From contig NZ_AUGV01000017.1 in assembly GCF_000422845.1 (NCBI RefSeq), forward strand, positions 62,001 to 126,000: DNA of 64,000 nt. Direction: 5' to 3'. Numbering within the stretch: position 1 is the stretch's first letter; every line of letters starts with the position of its first letter. The translations under genes were made by a program, and so were the position numbers. The notes under the pieces were generated by a model that ran no database searches, was not told the DNA's origin, and was given only the letters and a program-made list of their open reading frames with translations. Shown here one piece after another: positions 43,131 to 52,964 of the stretch. Source of the stretch: Oceanobacter kriegii DSM 6294 (lineage in GTDB: Bacteria > Pseudomonadota > Gammaproteobacteria > Pseudomonadales > Oceanobacteraceae).

Positions 43131-46100
43131 ATGTCACAAGTGAGCCCAAGACCCATGCCAAATGCCAGTCGCCAGCAGCGTATACAGCAACTTAAACAGT
43201 CCATCCAAGAGCGAATCCTGATTCTTGATGGGGGTATGGGAACCCTGATTCAGTCTCACCAACTGGAAGAAGCCGACTACCGAGGCGAGCGTTTTGCCGA
43301 GCTGACGCAGGAAGTAAAAGGCAACAACGACCTGTTGGTGCTGACCCAGCCAGACATCATTGCCGGTATTCACCGTCAGTATTTGATGGCCGGCGCCGAT
43401 ATTGTTGAAACCAACACCTTTAACAGCACCCGTGTTTCCCAGGCTGACTACCACCTCGAAGAGCTGGTGCCAGAGCTGAACCGCGAAGCCGCTGCCCTCG
43501 CCCGCCGTGTGTGTGACGATGTCGAAGCCGAAACCGGTGTGCCGCGTTATGTTGCCGGTGTGCTTGGCCCAACGTCGAAAACCTGTTCCATCTCTCCTGA
43601 CGTAAACGATCCGGGCTATCGTGCCATTACCTTCGATCAGCTGGTTGAGGAATACACCGAAGCGACGGAAGCGCTGATGGACGGTGGCTCCGACATCATT
43701 CTGATCGAAACCATTTTCGACACCCTGAACGCCAAGGCGGCTATCTACGCCGTGCAGGGGGTGTTTGAAGCGCGCGGTGAAGAACTGCCAATCATGATCT
43801 CCGGCACCATCACCGACGCCTCCGGCCGTACCCTGTCTGGCCAGACAGCGGAAGCTTTCTATAACTCGGTAGCCCACGCCAAACCACTGTCGATCGGTCT
43901 GAACTGTGCTCTGGGTGCAGAAGAGCTGCGTCCACACGTTGAAGAACTGTCGAACAAAGCCAACTGCTATGTGTCGGCTCACCCGAACGCCGGTTTGCCA
44001 AACGAATTCGGTGAATACGACCAGACCCCAGCGGAAATGGCTGCCATCGTAGAAGAATTTGCCGCCAGTGGCTTCCTGAACATTCTGGGTGGCTGCTGTG
44101 GCTCCGAGCCTGGCCACATCAAGGCGGTGGCGGAAGCCGTTGCCAAGCACGCACCGCGCAAGATTCCCGAGATCAAACCGGCTTGTCGTCTGTCTGGCCT
44201 GGAGCCGTTCAACTTTGACGAAACCAGCCTGTTTGTGAACGTCGGCGAACGCGCCAACGTGACCGGTTCGGCCAAGTTCAAACGCCTGATCAAGGAAGAG
44301 GCTTACGACGAAGCGTTGGAAATCTGCCGCGAACAGGTAGAGAACGGTGCCCAGATCATCGACATCAACATGGATGAGGGCATGTTGGATTCTGAGGCTG
44401 CCATGGTGCGCTTCCTGAATCTGATCGCCTCCGAGCCGGATATTGCCCGCGTGCCTATCATGGTCGACTCTTCCAAGTGGGAAATCATCGAGTCAGGCCT
44501 GAAGTGTATTCAGGGTAAGGCGGTGGTGAACTCCATCTCGCTGAAAGAAGGCAAGGAAGAATTCATTGCCAAGGCCAAGTCCTGCATGCGCTTTGGTGCG
44601 GCGGTGGTTGTGATGGCGTTTGACGAAGAAGGTCAGGCCGACACCGAAGCCCGCAAGAACGAAATCTGTGAAAACTCCTATCGCATTTTGGTTGATGAAG
44701 TGGGCTTCCCGCCGGAAGACATCATCTTCGACCCGAACATCTTCGCGGTAGCGACCGGCATTGAAGAACACAACAACTACGCTGTGGACTTCATAAACGC
44801 CTGTAAATTCATTACCGAGAACCTGCCGCACGCGAAGATTTCCGGCGGTGTTTCCAACGTGTCGTTCTCGTTCCGTGGTAACAACCCGGTGCGCGAAGCG
44901 ATTCACTCGGTATTCCTCTACTACGCCATTAAAAACGGCCTGAGCATGGGTATCGTTAACGCCGGTCAGCTGGCGGTATACGATGATTTGCCTGCCGAGC
45001 TGAAAGAGCTGGTAGAAGACGTGGTGCTGAACCGTCGTGAAGACTCCACCGACCGCTTGCTGGCTGTTGCCGACAATTATCGCGGCGACGGCTCTGTGGC
45101 CGAAAAGGAAGATGAGGAATGGCGTTCCCTGCCAGTGGCAGAGCGTCTCACTCACGCACTGGTAAAAGGTATCAACGCGCACGTTGAAGCCGATACCGAA
45201 GAAGCTCGTCAGATGTTTGATCGCCCAATCGAAGTGATCGAAGGCCCGCTGATGGACGGCATGAACGTGGTCGGCGATCTGTTCGGCTCCGGTAAGATGT
45301 TCCTGCCGCAGGTGGTGAAAAGTGCCCGGGTAATGAAGCAGGCCGTTGCCTACTTGCTGCCGTTTATCGAAGCGGAAAAAGACGGTAAGTCGGAAACCCA
45401 GGGCAAGATCCTGATGGCTACGGTGAAAGGCGACGTGCACGACATCGGTAAGAACATCGTAGGCGTGGTGCTGCAGTGTAATAACTTCGAAGTAGTCGAC
45501 CTCGGCGTCATGGTGCCGGCAGAAAAGATTCTGAAGGTCGCCAAGGAAGAAAACTGCGACATCATTGGTCTGTCCGGTCTGATTACCCCATCGCTGGATG
45601 AAATGGTCCACGTTGCCCGTGAAATGCAGCGTCTGGATTACCACCTTCCGCTGATGATCGGTGGTGCTACCACGTCCAAGGCCCACACTGCGGTGAAGAT
45701 TGAACCTCAGTTCCAGAATGACATTGCTTGCTACGTTGCCGACGCCTCTCGTGCAGTGGGTGTGGCGCAGAAGTTAGTGAATGCCGAAGCCAAGAAAACC
45801 TTCATTCAGGAAACCCGCGACGAATACGTGCATGTGCGCGAGCGTAACGCCAACCGTAAGGCCAAGGCATTGCTGCCATACGCCAAAGCGGCTGAAAACG
45901 CCTTCACCTGTGATTGGGATGCTTTCGAGCCGGTAGTGCCTGCCCAGCAAGGCATCAGTGTTTTCGATCACTACGATACTGCTGAACTGGTCGACTACAT
46001 CGACTGGACGCCGTTCTTCATGTCATGGGAACTGGCTGGCAAATTCCCACGCATTCTGGAAGACGAAGTGGTTGGCGAAGCCGCTACTGCACTGTTCAAG

Positions 46101-46862
46101 GATGCACAGGCGATGCTGAAACGCATCGTTGACGAGAAACTGTTCCGCGCCCGTGCAGTCGTGGGCCTGTGGCCTGCAGCCAAGCGCGGCAACGACGACA
46201 CCGTGATTTTCAATCCGGAGAATCCGTCTGAAGAACTGGGCGTGCTGCACCACTTGCGTCAGCAGACCGATAAGCCAAACGACCAGCCGAACTTCTCGCT
46301 GGCTGACTTTGTGATGCCAGAAGACAAGCAAACCGCCGACAAGCGCGACTACATGGGTGGTTTCGTGGTGACGGCCGGTATTGAGGCTGAGCAACTGGCA
46401 ACCGAATACGACGCCAATCACGATGATTACAACAGCATCATGATGAAGGCACTGGCCGACCGCCTGGCGGAAGCCTTTGCTGAGCGCATGCACGAAAAAG
46501 TGCGTAAAGAGCTGTGGGGCTATGCACCGGATGAGCAGCTGGAGAACGAACAGCTGATTAAGGAAAAATACCAAGGCATTCGTCCTGCACCGGGCTACCC
46601 TGCTTGCCCGGATCACACCGAGAAAGCCACCCTGTTCAGCTTGCTGGATGCGGAAGCCCATACGGGTGTGTTCCTGACTGAAAGCTTCGCCATGTCACCG
46701 GCGGCGTCTGTCAGCGGCTGGTACTTCGGTCATCCGGAATCCCGTTACTTTGGCCTGGGTAAAATCGACAAGGATCAGGTGCAGGATATCGCCGACCGCA
46801 AGGGCATGACGCTGGAAACCATGGAGCGCTGGTTGTCGCCAAACCTGAGCTACGATCGCTGA
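43131..46862 (+). CDS. metH: Cobalamin-dependent methionine synthase
   Basis: Transfers a methyl group from methyltetrahydrofolate through cobalamin to homocysteine. It has 1243 residues from ATG 43131 (E. coli: 1227); ATG 43155 is an alternative. In order: homocysteine domain ([11 protein letters not shown], zinc ligands in NCALG and GGCCG), pterin domain ([14 protein letters not shown]), cobalamin domain with DVHDIGKN (lower-ligand His770), and SAM reactivation domain ([19 protein letters not shown]). The tightly spaced following genes suggest a metH-MATE-ugpQ transcript. Confidence 0.97.
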   Translation: MSQVSPRPMPNASRQQRIQQLKQSIQERILILDGGMGTLIQSHQLEEADYRGERFAELTQEVKGNNDLLVLTQPDIIAGIHRQYLMAGADIVETNTFNSTRVSQADYHLEELVPELNREAAALARRVCDDVEAETGVPRYVAGVLGPTSKTCSISPDVNDPGYRAITFDQLVEEYTEATEALMDGGSDIILIETIFDTLNAKAAIYAVQGVFEARGEELPIMISGTITDASGRTLSGQTAEAFYNSVAHAKPLSIGLNCALGAEELRPHVEELSNKANCYVSAHPNAGLPNEFGEYDQTPAEMAAIVEEFAASGFLNILGGCCGSEPGHIKAVAEAVAKHAPRKIPEIKPACRLSGLEPFNFDETSLFVNVGERANVTGSAKFKRLIKEEAYDEALEICREQVENGAQIIDINMDEGMLDSEAAMVRFLNLIASEPDIARVPIMVDSSKWEIIESGLKCIQGKAVVNSISLKEGKEEFIAKAKSCMRFGAAVVVMAFDEEGQADTEARKNEICENSYRILVDEVGFPPEDIIFDPNIFAVATGIEEHNNYAVDFINACKFITENLPHAKISGGVSNVSFSFRGNNPVREAIHSVFLYYAIKNGLSMGIVNAGQLAVYDDLPAELKELVEDVVLNRREDSTDRLLAVADNYRGDGSVAEKEDEEWRSLPVAERLTHALVKGINAHVEADTEEARQMFDRPIEVIEGPLMDGMNVVGDLFGSGKMFLPQVVKSARVMKQAVAYLLPFIEAEKDGKSETQGKILMATVKGDVHDIGKNIVGVVLQCNNFEVVDLGVMVPAEKILKVAKEENCDIIGLSGLITPSLDEMVHVAREMQRLDYHLPLMIGGATTSKAHTAVKIEPQFQNDIACYVADASRAVGVAQKLVNAEAKKTFIQETRDEYVHVRERNANRKAKALLPYAKAAENAFTCDWDAFEPVVPAQQGISVFDHYDTAELVDYIDWTPFFMSWELAGKFPRILEDEVVGEAATALFKDAQAMLKRIVDEKLFRARAVVGLWPAAKRGNDDTVIFNPENPSEELGVLHHLRQQTDKPNDQPNFSLADFVMPEDKQTADKRDYMGGFVVTAGIEAEQLATEYDANHDDYNSIMMKALADRLAEAFAERMHEKVRKELWGYAPDEQLENEQLIKEKYQGIRPAPGYPACPDHTEKATLFSLLDAEAHTGVFLTESFAMSPAASVSGWYFGHPESRYFGLGKIDKDQVQDIADRKGMTLETMERWLSPNLSYDR

Positions 46863-46866
46863 TCCT

Positions 46867-48258
46867 GTGAGTCGTCTATCAGGGAATCATCTGTTGGCCA
46901 ATGCGCTTCGGCTGGAGCCGGAGCGCTTGCGTCGCATCTTTGGTATTGGCTTGCCGATCATTGGTGCCATGCTGTCTCAAAGTCTGATCAATCTGATCGA
47001 TGCTGCCATGGTGGGTCGCCTCGGCGATGCCGCACTGGCCGCCGTTGGTATTGGTGGTTACGCCTCGTTTGTGATGGTGTCCATCATGATGGGCCTGTCG
47101 GCGGCGACTCAGGCGCTGGTGGCTCGCCGCCTTGGTGCGGGTGAAACCAGCAAGCTGCACGAGCCATTAATGGCCGGGCTGTTTTTTGCCTGCGCCGTTG
47201 CCATTCCTTTGACGCTGGTGTTTATCGCTCTGGCACCTTGGCTAATGCCTGCGTTAACCGACAACGCCGATGTCGCTGCCATCGCTACCCCCTACTTTCA
47301 ATGGCGCACCGCCGCATTGGTGGCCGTGTCGATGAACTTTGTTTACCGCGGATACTGGTCTGGCATTGGTGAAACCCGCCAGTACCTGATGATTCTGTTG
47401 GGTATGCACGCCATCAATGTGTCGCTTTCCTACGTGCTGGTGTTTGGTCTTCCTGCGGTTGATGTACTGGGCTTTGCCGGCTGGCAGGGTCTTGGTGCTG
47501 TGGGTTCGGGCATCGGCACCGCCATGGCGCTGGTGTGCGGTACTGCCATGTACGCCTGGGTTACCTTTCGTCAAAAGCGAGAAAAGCTGGGCTCTGTCAC
47601 ATTGCCAACCAAGGCGACGCTGCTTCAGCTTGGCAAACTGGCGTGGCCGAATTCCTTGCAGCAAACCCTGTTTGCCCTGGGTATCAGTGTGTTTTTCTGG
47701 ATCGTTGGCCAGATTGGTACAACAGAGCAGGCCATTGGCCATATTCTGATCTCGTTGCAGCTGGTGTTGATTTTGCCTGCGGTTGGTATGGGTATCGCCG
47801 CCACCAGTCTGGTCAGTCATGCACTGGGTGCGGGTGACAAACACGATGCCCATCGCTGGGGCTGGGAGGTAGTACGGGTCGCAAGCCTGGTAATCGCCCT
47901 GATCGGCGTGCCGCTGTGGTTGTTCCCGGAAATGATTCTGCACGTATTTACCAACGAGCCGGAATTGATCGAAGCCGGGATTCTGCCCTTGCAGGTGACC
48001 GGTATCTTTATTGCCTTTGAAGTGACTGCCATGGTGCTGACTCAAGCATTGCTGGGGGCTGGTGCCAGCCGTAAGGTGATGAAAATCAACTTGGCCATGC
48101 AGTGGTGTGTGTTCTTGCCACTGGCCTGGTTGGTCGGCCCGGTGCTGGGGTTTGGTTTGCTGGGCGTGTGGATATTGCAAGGCATGCAACGAACCGGCTT
48201 GTCGGTGATCTACAGTGTGATCTGGCAGCGTCGCCAGTGGGCGCATTTGAAGGTGTAA
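46867..48258 (+). CDS. MATE-family efflux transporter
   Basis: Polytopic inner-membrane protein of 463 residues with about 12 membrane helices in two homologous MATE halves. Features: GLPIIGAMLSQSLINLIDAAMVGRLG at the start of half one and LAWPNSLQQTLFALGISVFFWIVGQIG in half two. MATE proteins export cationic or other drugs with Na+ or H+; which one here cannot be told. GTG start four bases after the metH stop. No regulator is adjacent, so expression probably follows metH. Confidence 0.88.
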   Translation: MSRLSGNHLLANALRLEPERLRRIFGIGLPIIGAMLSQSLINLIDAAMVGRLGDAALAAVGIGGYASFVMVSIMMGLSAATQALVARRLGAGETSKLHEPLMAGLFFACAVAIPLTLVFIALAPWLMPALTDNADVAAIATPYFQWRTAALVAVSMNFVYRGYWSGIGETRQYLMILLGMHAINVSLSYVLVFGLPAVDVLGFAGWQGLGAVGSGIGTAMALVCGTAMYAWVTFRQKREKLGSVTLPTKATLLQLGKLAWPNSLQQTLFALGISVFFWIVGQIGTTEQAIGHILISLQLVLILPAVGMGIAATSLVSHALGAGDKHDAHRWGWEVVRVASLVIALIGVPLWLFPEMILHVFTNEPELIEAGILPLQVTGIFIAFEVTAMVLTQALLGAGASRKVMKINLAMQWCVFLPLAWLVGPVLGFGLLGVWILQGMQRTGLSVIYSVIWQRRQWAHLKV

Positions 48259-48259
48259 T

Positions 48260-49000
48260 ATGAAAACATCGCCGCTTATCTGTCATCGTGGTGCCAGTGC
48301 CCTGGCGCCGGAAAACACCATGGAAGCTTTCGAGTTGGCCCGTCAGCAGGGACAGCACTGGCTGGAAATGGACGTTTGTATGAGTGCAGATGGCGAAGCA
48401 GTGATTTTTCACGACGACATTCTGCGCCGCTGCACTGATGGCTCTGGCTGGCTGGTGAATAATTCTTTGGCTGAGTTGCAACAACTCGATGCCGGAAGCT
48501 GGTTTTCGCCGCAATACGCAGGCGCGCGCATACCGACCTTGATTGAAGTGCTGGAATGGGCCGCCATTTCCGGCATGTGTCTGAATCTGGAAATCAAACC
48601 GGTTCTGGGCCGTGAATACGAAACCGCATCGGCTATTTCGCGGGCGTTGGAATGGGCTTTTGAGCATACGCCGTTGGCGACCCGCCAACTGCTGTTCAGC
48701 TCGTTTAATCCACTGTCATTGGCACTGGCCCAACAACATCACAAGGACATTGAACGTGCCTGGCTAACCGATGCCATTGCCGCCGATGCGCTGGAGCGAA
48801 TCAAACCACTCGAGTGCGAAGGGCTGCATTTTTGTGCCGAACTGGTTGACCCGGCCGCCATCGCCAAACTCAAAAGTAGCGGCTTGCAGGTTCGCTGCTT
48901 TACCGTTAATTCTGCCATTCAGGCACAGGAATTGTTTGAGCTGGGGGTGGATGCCATCTTCAGTGATTTCCCCACCTTGCTGGATCATCCGGCGGACTGA
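48260..49000 (+). CDS. ugpQ: Glycerophosphodiester phosphodiesterase
   Basis: Hydrolyses glycerophosphodiesters to glycerol-3-phosphate and an alcohol. It has 246 residues with no signal peptide, so it is cytoplasmic like UgpQ. Catalytic signatures: CHRGASALAPENTMEAF and EMDVCMSADGEAVIFHDD, with further acid residue in NLEIKP. It starts one base after the MATE gene. ugpBAEC are not nearby. Confidence 0.92.
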   Translation: MKTSPLICHRGASALAPENTMEAFELARQQGQHWLEMDVCMSADGEAVIFHDDILRRCTDGSGWLVNNSLAELQQLDAGSWFSPQYAGARIPTLIEVLEWAAISGMCLNLEIKPVLGREYETASAISRALEWAFEHTPLATRQLLFSSFNPLSLALAQQHHKDIERAWLTDAIAADALERIKPLECEGLHFCAELVDPAAIAKLKSSGLQVRCFTVNSAIQAQELFELGVDAIFSDFPTLLDHPAD

Positions 49001-49257
49001 TGCTTGAAGCGGTCACCACTAACTGGCCGCTTTTGCACTGTTACTACCTCTTCTGGATGATAACCATTTGCTATTCGGCTTAGCCGAACAAAACCACCCG
49101 TAAAAGTAATTACGATATAGGTAAATAGTCGTTTTAAGAATAAAGCGGCTTTGGTAATGTTCGCAGCCATTAAAAAACCATCTCCGCATGCCTTGCATGC
49201 CGGATCGATCACTATTCAAGGCGCCCTTTGCGCCTCGCCAGAGCAACCCGAGACGCT
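49001..49257 (+). other. Regulatory gap upstream of cysI
   Basis: 257 bases without a gene. AT-rich in the middle (about 49080-49150). A small hairpin CGGCTTAGCCG lies at about 49077-49087. Such a gap upstream of a sulfite reductase gene would be expected to bind CysB, but no site can be assigned by eye. Confidence 0.35.
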
Positions 49258-50925
49258 ATGTACCAATACGACGAGTACGATCAGCAGATCCTCAATGAGC
49301 GTGTCGCCCAGTTCAAACAACAGACTGAGCGTTATTTCGCGGGTGAGATCGCTGAAGAAGAATTCCTGCCACTGCGACTGCAGAACGGTATCTATGTGCA
49401 ACGTTACGCGCCGATGCTGCGTGTTGCCATCCCTTACGGCTCGCTGAACAGCAAGCAGCTGCGCGCGCTGGCCAAGGTAGCTCGTGACTACGACAAGGGC
49501 TACGGCCACTTCTCTACTCGTCAGAACATCCAGTTTAACTGGCCTGAGCTGAAGGACTGCCCACAGATTCTGGCAGAGCTGGCAGAGGTGCAAATGCACG
49601 CTGTCCAGACTTCTGGTAACTGTATCCGTAACACCACCACCGACGAATACGCCGGTGTGATTGCGGAAGAACTGGTTGATCCACGTCCATACTGCGAAAT
49701 CATCCGTCAGTGGTCTACGTTCCACCCGGAATTCGCCTTCCTGCCGCGTAAGTTCAAGATTGCTGTTAACGCCGTTGAAGGTGCTGACCGTGCTGCCATC
49801 GACGTTCACGATATTGGTGTAAACATTATTCGTAACGACGCCGGTGAGCTGGGTTACCGCATTCTGATTGGTGGAGGTCTGGGTCGTACGCCAATTCTGG
49901 GCGAAGTGATCCGTGACTTCCTGCCGGAAGAAGATCTGCTGACCTACCTGGAAGCCGCCATTCGCGTCTACAACCAGTTTGGTCGTCGTGACAACAAGTA
50001 CAAGGCTCGTATCAAGATCCTGACCAAGGCGCTGGGTATCGAGCGCATGAAGGAACTGGTCGAAGCTGAGTGGGATCGCATCAAGGATTCCGCCACCAAG
50101 CTGACCCAGGCTGAACTGGATCGCGTCAAGAAGCACTTTGTTGATCCAGCCTACGCTGATCTGCAAGACGAAACCGCCAAGCTGGACCAGCTGAAAGCCG
50201 ACAATCCGGCCTTCGCGCGCTGGATGGAGCGTAACGTACGCGCCCACAAGCAGCCGGGTTATGCCGTTGTTACCCTGACGCTGAAGCAGAAAGGCACCGC
50301 ACCGGGCGACGTTACCGACGCGCAGATGGATGCCGTTGCCGATCTGGCCGACGAGTACAGCTTTGGTGAGCTGCGCTCCACGCACCACCAGAACCTGGTA
50401 CTGGCCGACGTTGAGCAGGCGCAGCTGTTCGACGTATGGCAGAAAGCCAAGGCGCTGGGTCTGGCAACCCCTACCCTGGGTCTGCTGACCGATATGATCT
50501 GCTGCCCAGGTGGCGACTTCTGTGCACTGGCCAACGCCAAGTCCATTCCAATTGCGGAAGACCTGCAGATTCGCTTTGAAGACATCGATTTCCAATATGA
50601 CATTGGTGATATCGACCTGAACATCTCCGGTTGTATGAACGCCTGTGGTCACCACCACGTGGGTAACATCGGCATTCTGGGTGTCGACAAGAAAGGTGAA
50701 GAGTTCTACCAGGTATCCCTGGGTGGTAACTCTGGCGGCCGCGGTGAAGCGTCTCTGGGTAAGATTCTGGGTCCATCCTTTGACCGTGAATCCATCCCTG
50801 ACGTGATTGCCAAGGTTCTGAACCTGTACGTTGAAAAACGCATTGATGGCGAAAGCTTCCTGGAAGCCTACAAGCGTCTGGGTCACAACGAATTCAAGGA
50901 GGCCGTATATGGCAAAGCTGATTAA
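49258..50925 (+). CDS. cysI: Siroheme-dependent sulfite reductase (nitrite/sulfite reductase family)
   Basis: Reduces sulfite to sulfide for cysteine synthesis. It has 555 residues from ATG 49258 (MYQYDEYDQQI), the normal N-terminus of Pseudomonas-type CysI. Siroheme-binding arginine region YGHFSTRQNIQFNW, first ferredoxin-like half HAVQTSGNCIRN, and the 4Fe-4S/siroheme cysteines in CCPGGDFCALANAKS and SGCMNACGHHHVGNIG. The electron donor is unlike E. coli CysJ; none is encoded here. It overlaps the DUF934 gene by 17 bases. Confidence 0.94.
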   Translation: MYQYDEYDQQILNERVAQFKQQTERYFAGEIAEEEFLPLRLQNGIYVQRYAPMLRVAIPYGSLNSKQLRALAKVARDYDKGYGHFSTRQNIQFNWPELKDCPQILAELAEVQMHAVQTSGNCIRNTTTDEYAGVIAEELVDPRPYCEIIRQWSTFHPEFAFLPRKFKIAVNAVEGADRAAIDVHDIGVNIIRNDAGELGYRILIGGGLGRTPILGEVIRDFLPEEDLLTYLEAAIRVYNQFGRRDNKYKARIKILTKALGIERMKELVEAEWDRIKDSATKLTQAELDRVKKHFVDPAYADLQDETAKLDQLKADNPAFARWMERNVRAHKQPGYAVVTLTLKQKGTAPGDVTDAQMDAVADLADEYSFGELRSTHHQNLVLADVEQAQLFDVWQKAKALGLATPTLGLLTDMICCPGGDFCALANAKSIPIAEDLQIRFEDIDFQYDIGDIDLNISGCMNACGHHHVGNIGILGVDKKGEEFYQVSLGGNSGGRGEASLGKILGPSFDRESIPDVIAKVLNLYVEKRIDGESFLEAYKRLGHNEFKEAVYGKAD

Positions 50926-51403
50926 GAACGGCGCTTTTGTTAGCGACGATCCGTGGGTTCGTGTCGCTGACGATGAAATGGTTGTTGAAAACAGCATCAT
51001 CTCTCTGGAGCGCTGGGAACACGAACAGGCTGAACTGCAACCACTGGCCTCTCGTGGCAAGCTGGGTGTTCACCTGCGCAGCGAACAGACCGCTGACAAG
51101 CTGGCCGAACAATGCCGCAACTTCGCCGTGATCGAAATCGACTTTCCGAAGTTCGTTGACGGTCGTGGTTACTCCGCTGCCCGTCTGCTGCGCGAGCAGT
51201 ATGACTACGCTGGCGACATCCGTGCCGTTGGCGACGTACTGATCGATCAGCTGTTCTTCTACATGCGTTGTGGTTTCAGCTCCTACGCCCTGCGTGATGA
51301 TCAGAACGAAGAAAACGCATTGGCTGCGTTCACTACCTTCACGCAGCCTTATCAGGCGGCGGTAGACAGCGACAAGCCTCTGTTTAATCGTGTGACGCGT
51401 TAA
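50909..51403 (+). CDS. DUF934 protein, sulfite reductase partner
   Basis: 164 residues. DUF934 family: LGVHLRSEQTADKLAEQ, FPKFVDGRGYSAARLLRE and GDVLIDQLFFYMRCGFSSYAL. In many proteobacteria this gene follows cysI directly, as here, and a role as accessory or electron-transfer partner in sulfite reduction has been proposed; the molecular function is not settled. ATG 50909 has AAGGAGG upstream inside the end of cysI, implying coupled translation. Confidence 0.88.
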   Translation: MAKLIKNGAFVSDDPWVRVADDEMVVENSIISLERWEHEQAELQPLASRGKLGVHLRSEQTADKLAEQCRNFAVIEIDFPKFVDGRGYSAARLLREQYDYAGDIRAVGDVLIDQLFFYMRCGFSSYALRDDQNEENALAAFTTFTQPYQAAVDSDKPLFNRVTR

Positions 51404-51418
51404 TAGCAATCACGATTC

Positions 51419-51448
51419 AAAATACCGGCCGTTGGCCGGTATTTTTTT
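51419..51448 (+). terminator. cysI-DUF934 terminator
   Basis: 12-base stem AAAATACCGGCC / GGCCGGTATTTT, loop GTT, seven T. Confidence 0.92.
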
Positions 51449-51586
51449 GCCCGTCTGAAACCGTTTTCTCGTATTTCAGCGGTGACTGATTTTGTGGTGG
51501 CTGATCTGGTGTGAATACCTTGATATGTCGGTATTGCCCACTCGATAGCCGGCTACAGGTGTAATCAACGGAGCCCGGTTGGTACT

Positions 51587-51671
51587 TTGCAGAAGCTGTC
51601 GTAAGCTTTTTAGACTAGGAATCCTCTGAATAACTCAGTGCTCACGCAGTGCTGTGCAGAGTTATTCAGAG
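51587..51671 (+). promoter_or_regulatory. Promoter and long leader hairpin of the antiporter gene
   Basis: A candidate promoter (TTGCAG 51587-51592, 18 bases, TAGACT 51611-51616) is followed by a perfect 13-base inverted repeat, CTCTGAATAACTC (51624-51636) and GAGTTATTCAGAG (51659-51671), with a 22-base loop. No T run follows. The hairpin would be the first structure on the mRNA, ending about ten bases before the ribosome site. Confidence 0.5.
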
Positions 51672-51694
51672 TGGCCCCTCGCAAGGAGTTGCTC

Positions 51695-52855
51695 ATGCAG
51701 CAAGACATTGTTTTCTCTATTTTCGTTATTTTCGCCGGTGCGTCGCTGCTGGCCACGTTTGCCCTCTACACCAAACAACCGGTTTTGATTGCCTATATTG
51801 GCCTGGGTGCCCTCGTTGGCCCGTTTGGCATGGGGTGGATTGAACATCCCGAGCTGCTGGAAGAGATGTCTCACATTGGCATTATCTTCCTGCTGTTTCT
51901 GTTGGGCCTTGATATGCAACCCAAGGCATTGGTATCGGTGTTGCGGCAAGCCTCAACCGTTGGCGTGGTCAGCTCGCTGTTATTCTTTGCGGCCGGTTAC
52001 GGACTGACAGCGCTGTTTGGTTATTCTCAAATGGACTGCATCGTCATCGGTTTGGCGTTGATGTTTTCCAGCACCATTATTGGTTTGAAACTGCTCCCCA
52101 CCACCGTACTCCATCACAAACACATGGGCGAGTTGATGGTCGGTTTGTTGCTGTTGCAGGACATGATCGCCATCTTTACGCTGATTTTGCTGGGCGTGCT
52201 CAGTGGTCAGGGTGATATGCCGGTATGGCAGCCGTTTGTGGCTCTGCCGTTGATTATTGCTGCGGCCTATTTGATTGTGAAAAGCGTATTGCTGCCGCTG
52301 ATTACCAAATTCGATCGCTATCAGGAGTACCTCTTTATTCTGGCCATTGGCTGGTGTCTGGCGGTGGCCGAAGCAGCGCATTTGGTGGGTTTGAGCTACG
52401 AAATCGGCGCGTTTGTGGCCGGCATCACGTTGGCAACCAGTCCGATTGCGCAGTTTATTGCCATTAGCCTGAAGCCACTGCGTGACTTCTTTCTGGTGTT
52501 GTTCTTCTTTGCGCTGGGTGCGGGGCTGAATCTTGGCATGCTTGGCACCGTGGCGGTTGCAGCAGTGGCATTGGCGGTGCTGGTACTTGGACTTAAACCA
52601 GTGGTCTTCCGGGTACTGCTGAAAAAATTCAGCGAAACCCCAAAGCTGGCCTGGGATGTGGGCTTTCGACTGGGGCAAATCAGTGAGTTTTCCTTGCTGA
52701 TTGCCTTTATGGCATTGGAAGGTGGCCTGCTGTCGGAGCAAGGTTCGTTGCTGATTCAGGCCACGGCGATCATTACCTTTGTGGTCAGCAGTTACATTGT
52801 GGTGTTCAACTACCCCAACCCGATTGCTGTGTCCGAGAAGTTGCGACGAGACTGA
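51695..52855 (+). CDS. CPA2-family cation:proton antiporter
   Basis: 386 residues, about 12 membrane helices, of the Kef/RosB type Na+/H+ exchanger family. Features: QPVLIAYIGLGALVGPFG, the LGLDM segment, MFSSTIIGLKLLPTT, LLLQDMIAIF with the ion-binding QD/Asp region, and EIGAFVAGITLATSP. There is no C-terminal TrkA-N domain, so it is the membrane part only. ATG 51695 has AAGGAG upstream. The transported cation (K+ or Na+) is unknown. Confidence 0.87.
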   Translation: MQQDIVFSIFVIFAGASLLATFALYTKQPVLIAYIGLGALVGPFGMGWIEHPELLEEMSHIGIIFLLFLLGLDMQPKALVSVLRQASTVGVVSSLLFFAAGYGLTALFGYSQMDCIVIGLALMFSSTIIGLKLLPTTVLHHKHMGELMVGLLLLQDMIAIFTLILLGVLSGQGDMPVWQPFVALPLIIAAAYLIVKSVLLPLITKFDRYQEYLFILAIGWCLAVAEAAHLVGLSYEIGAFVAGITLATSPIAQFIAISLKPLRDFFLVLFFFALGAGLNLGMLGTVAVAAVALAVLVLGLKPVVFRVLLKKFSETPKLAWDVGFRLGQISEFSLLIAFMALEGGLLSEQGSLLIQATAIITFVVSSYIVVFNYPNPIAVSEKLRRD

Positions 52856-52881
52856 GTCGCACAGTCTGTTTGGTCATAACT

Positions 52882-52917
52882 AAAAACGCCCGTTAGACGA
52901 ATCTAACGGGCGTTTTT
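52882..52917. terminator. Bidirectional terminator between the antiporter gene and sohB
   Basis: Perfect 16-base stem AAAAACGCCCGTTAGA / TCTAACGGGCGTTTTT, loop CGAA. Confidence 0.94.
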
Positions 52918-52964
52918 ATTGGCTTGAGGTTAAACCTCAGCAGAGTCTGATTAAGCAGGTAAGA

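Noticed and set aside
44493-45686. 397-codon open frame opposite metH
   Set aside because: Shadow of the pterin and cobalamin domains of metH.
49216-51060. 614-codon open frame on the minus strand opposite cysI
   Set aside because: Antisense shadow of cysI and the DUF934 gene; no domain, no ribosome site, and the plus-strand genes have all expected cysteines.
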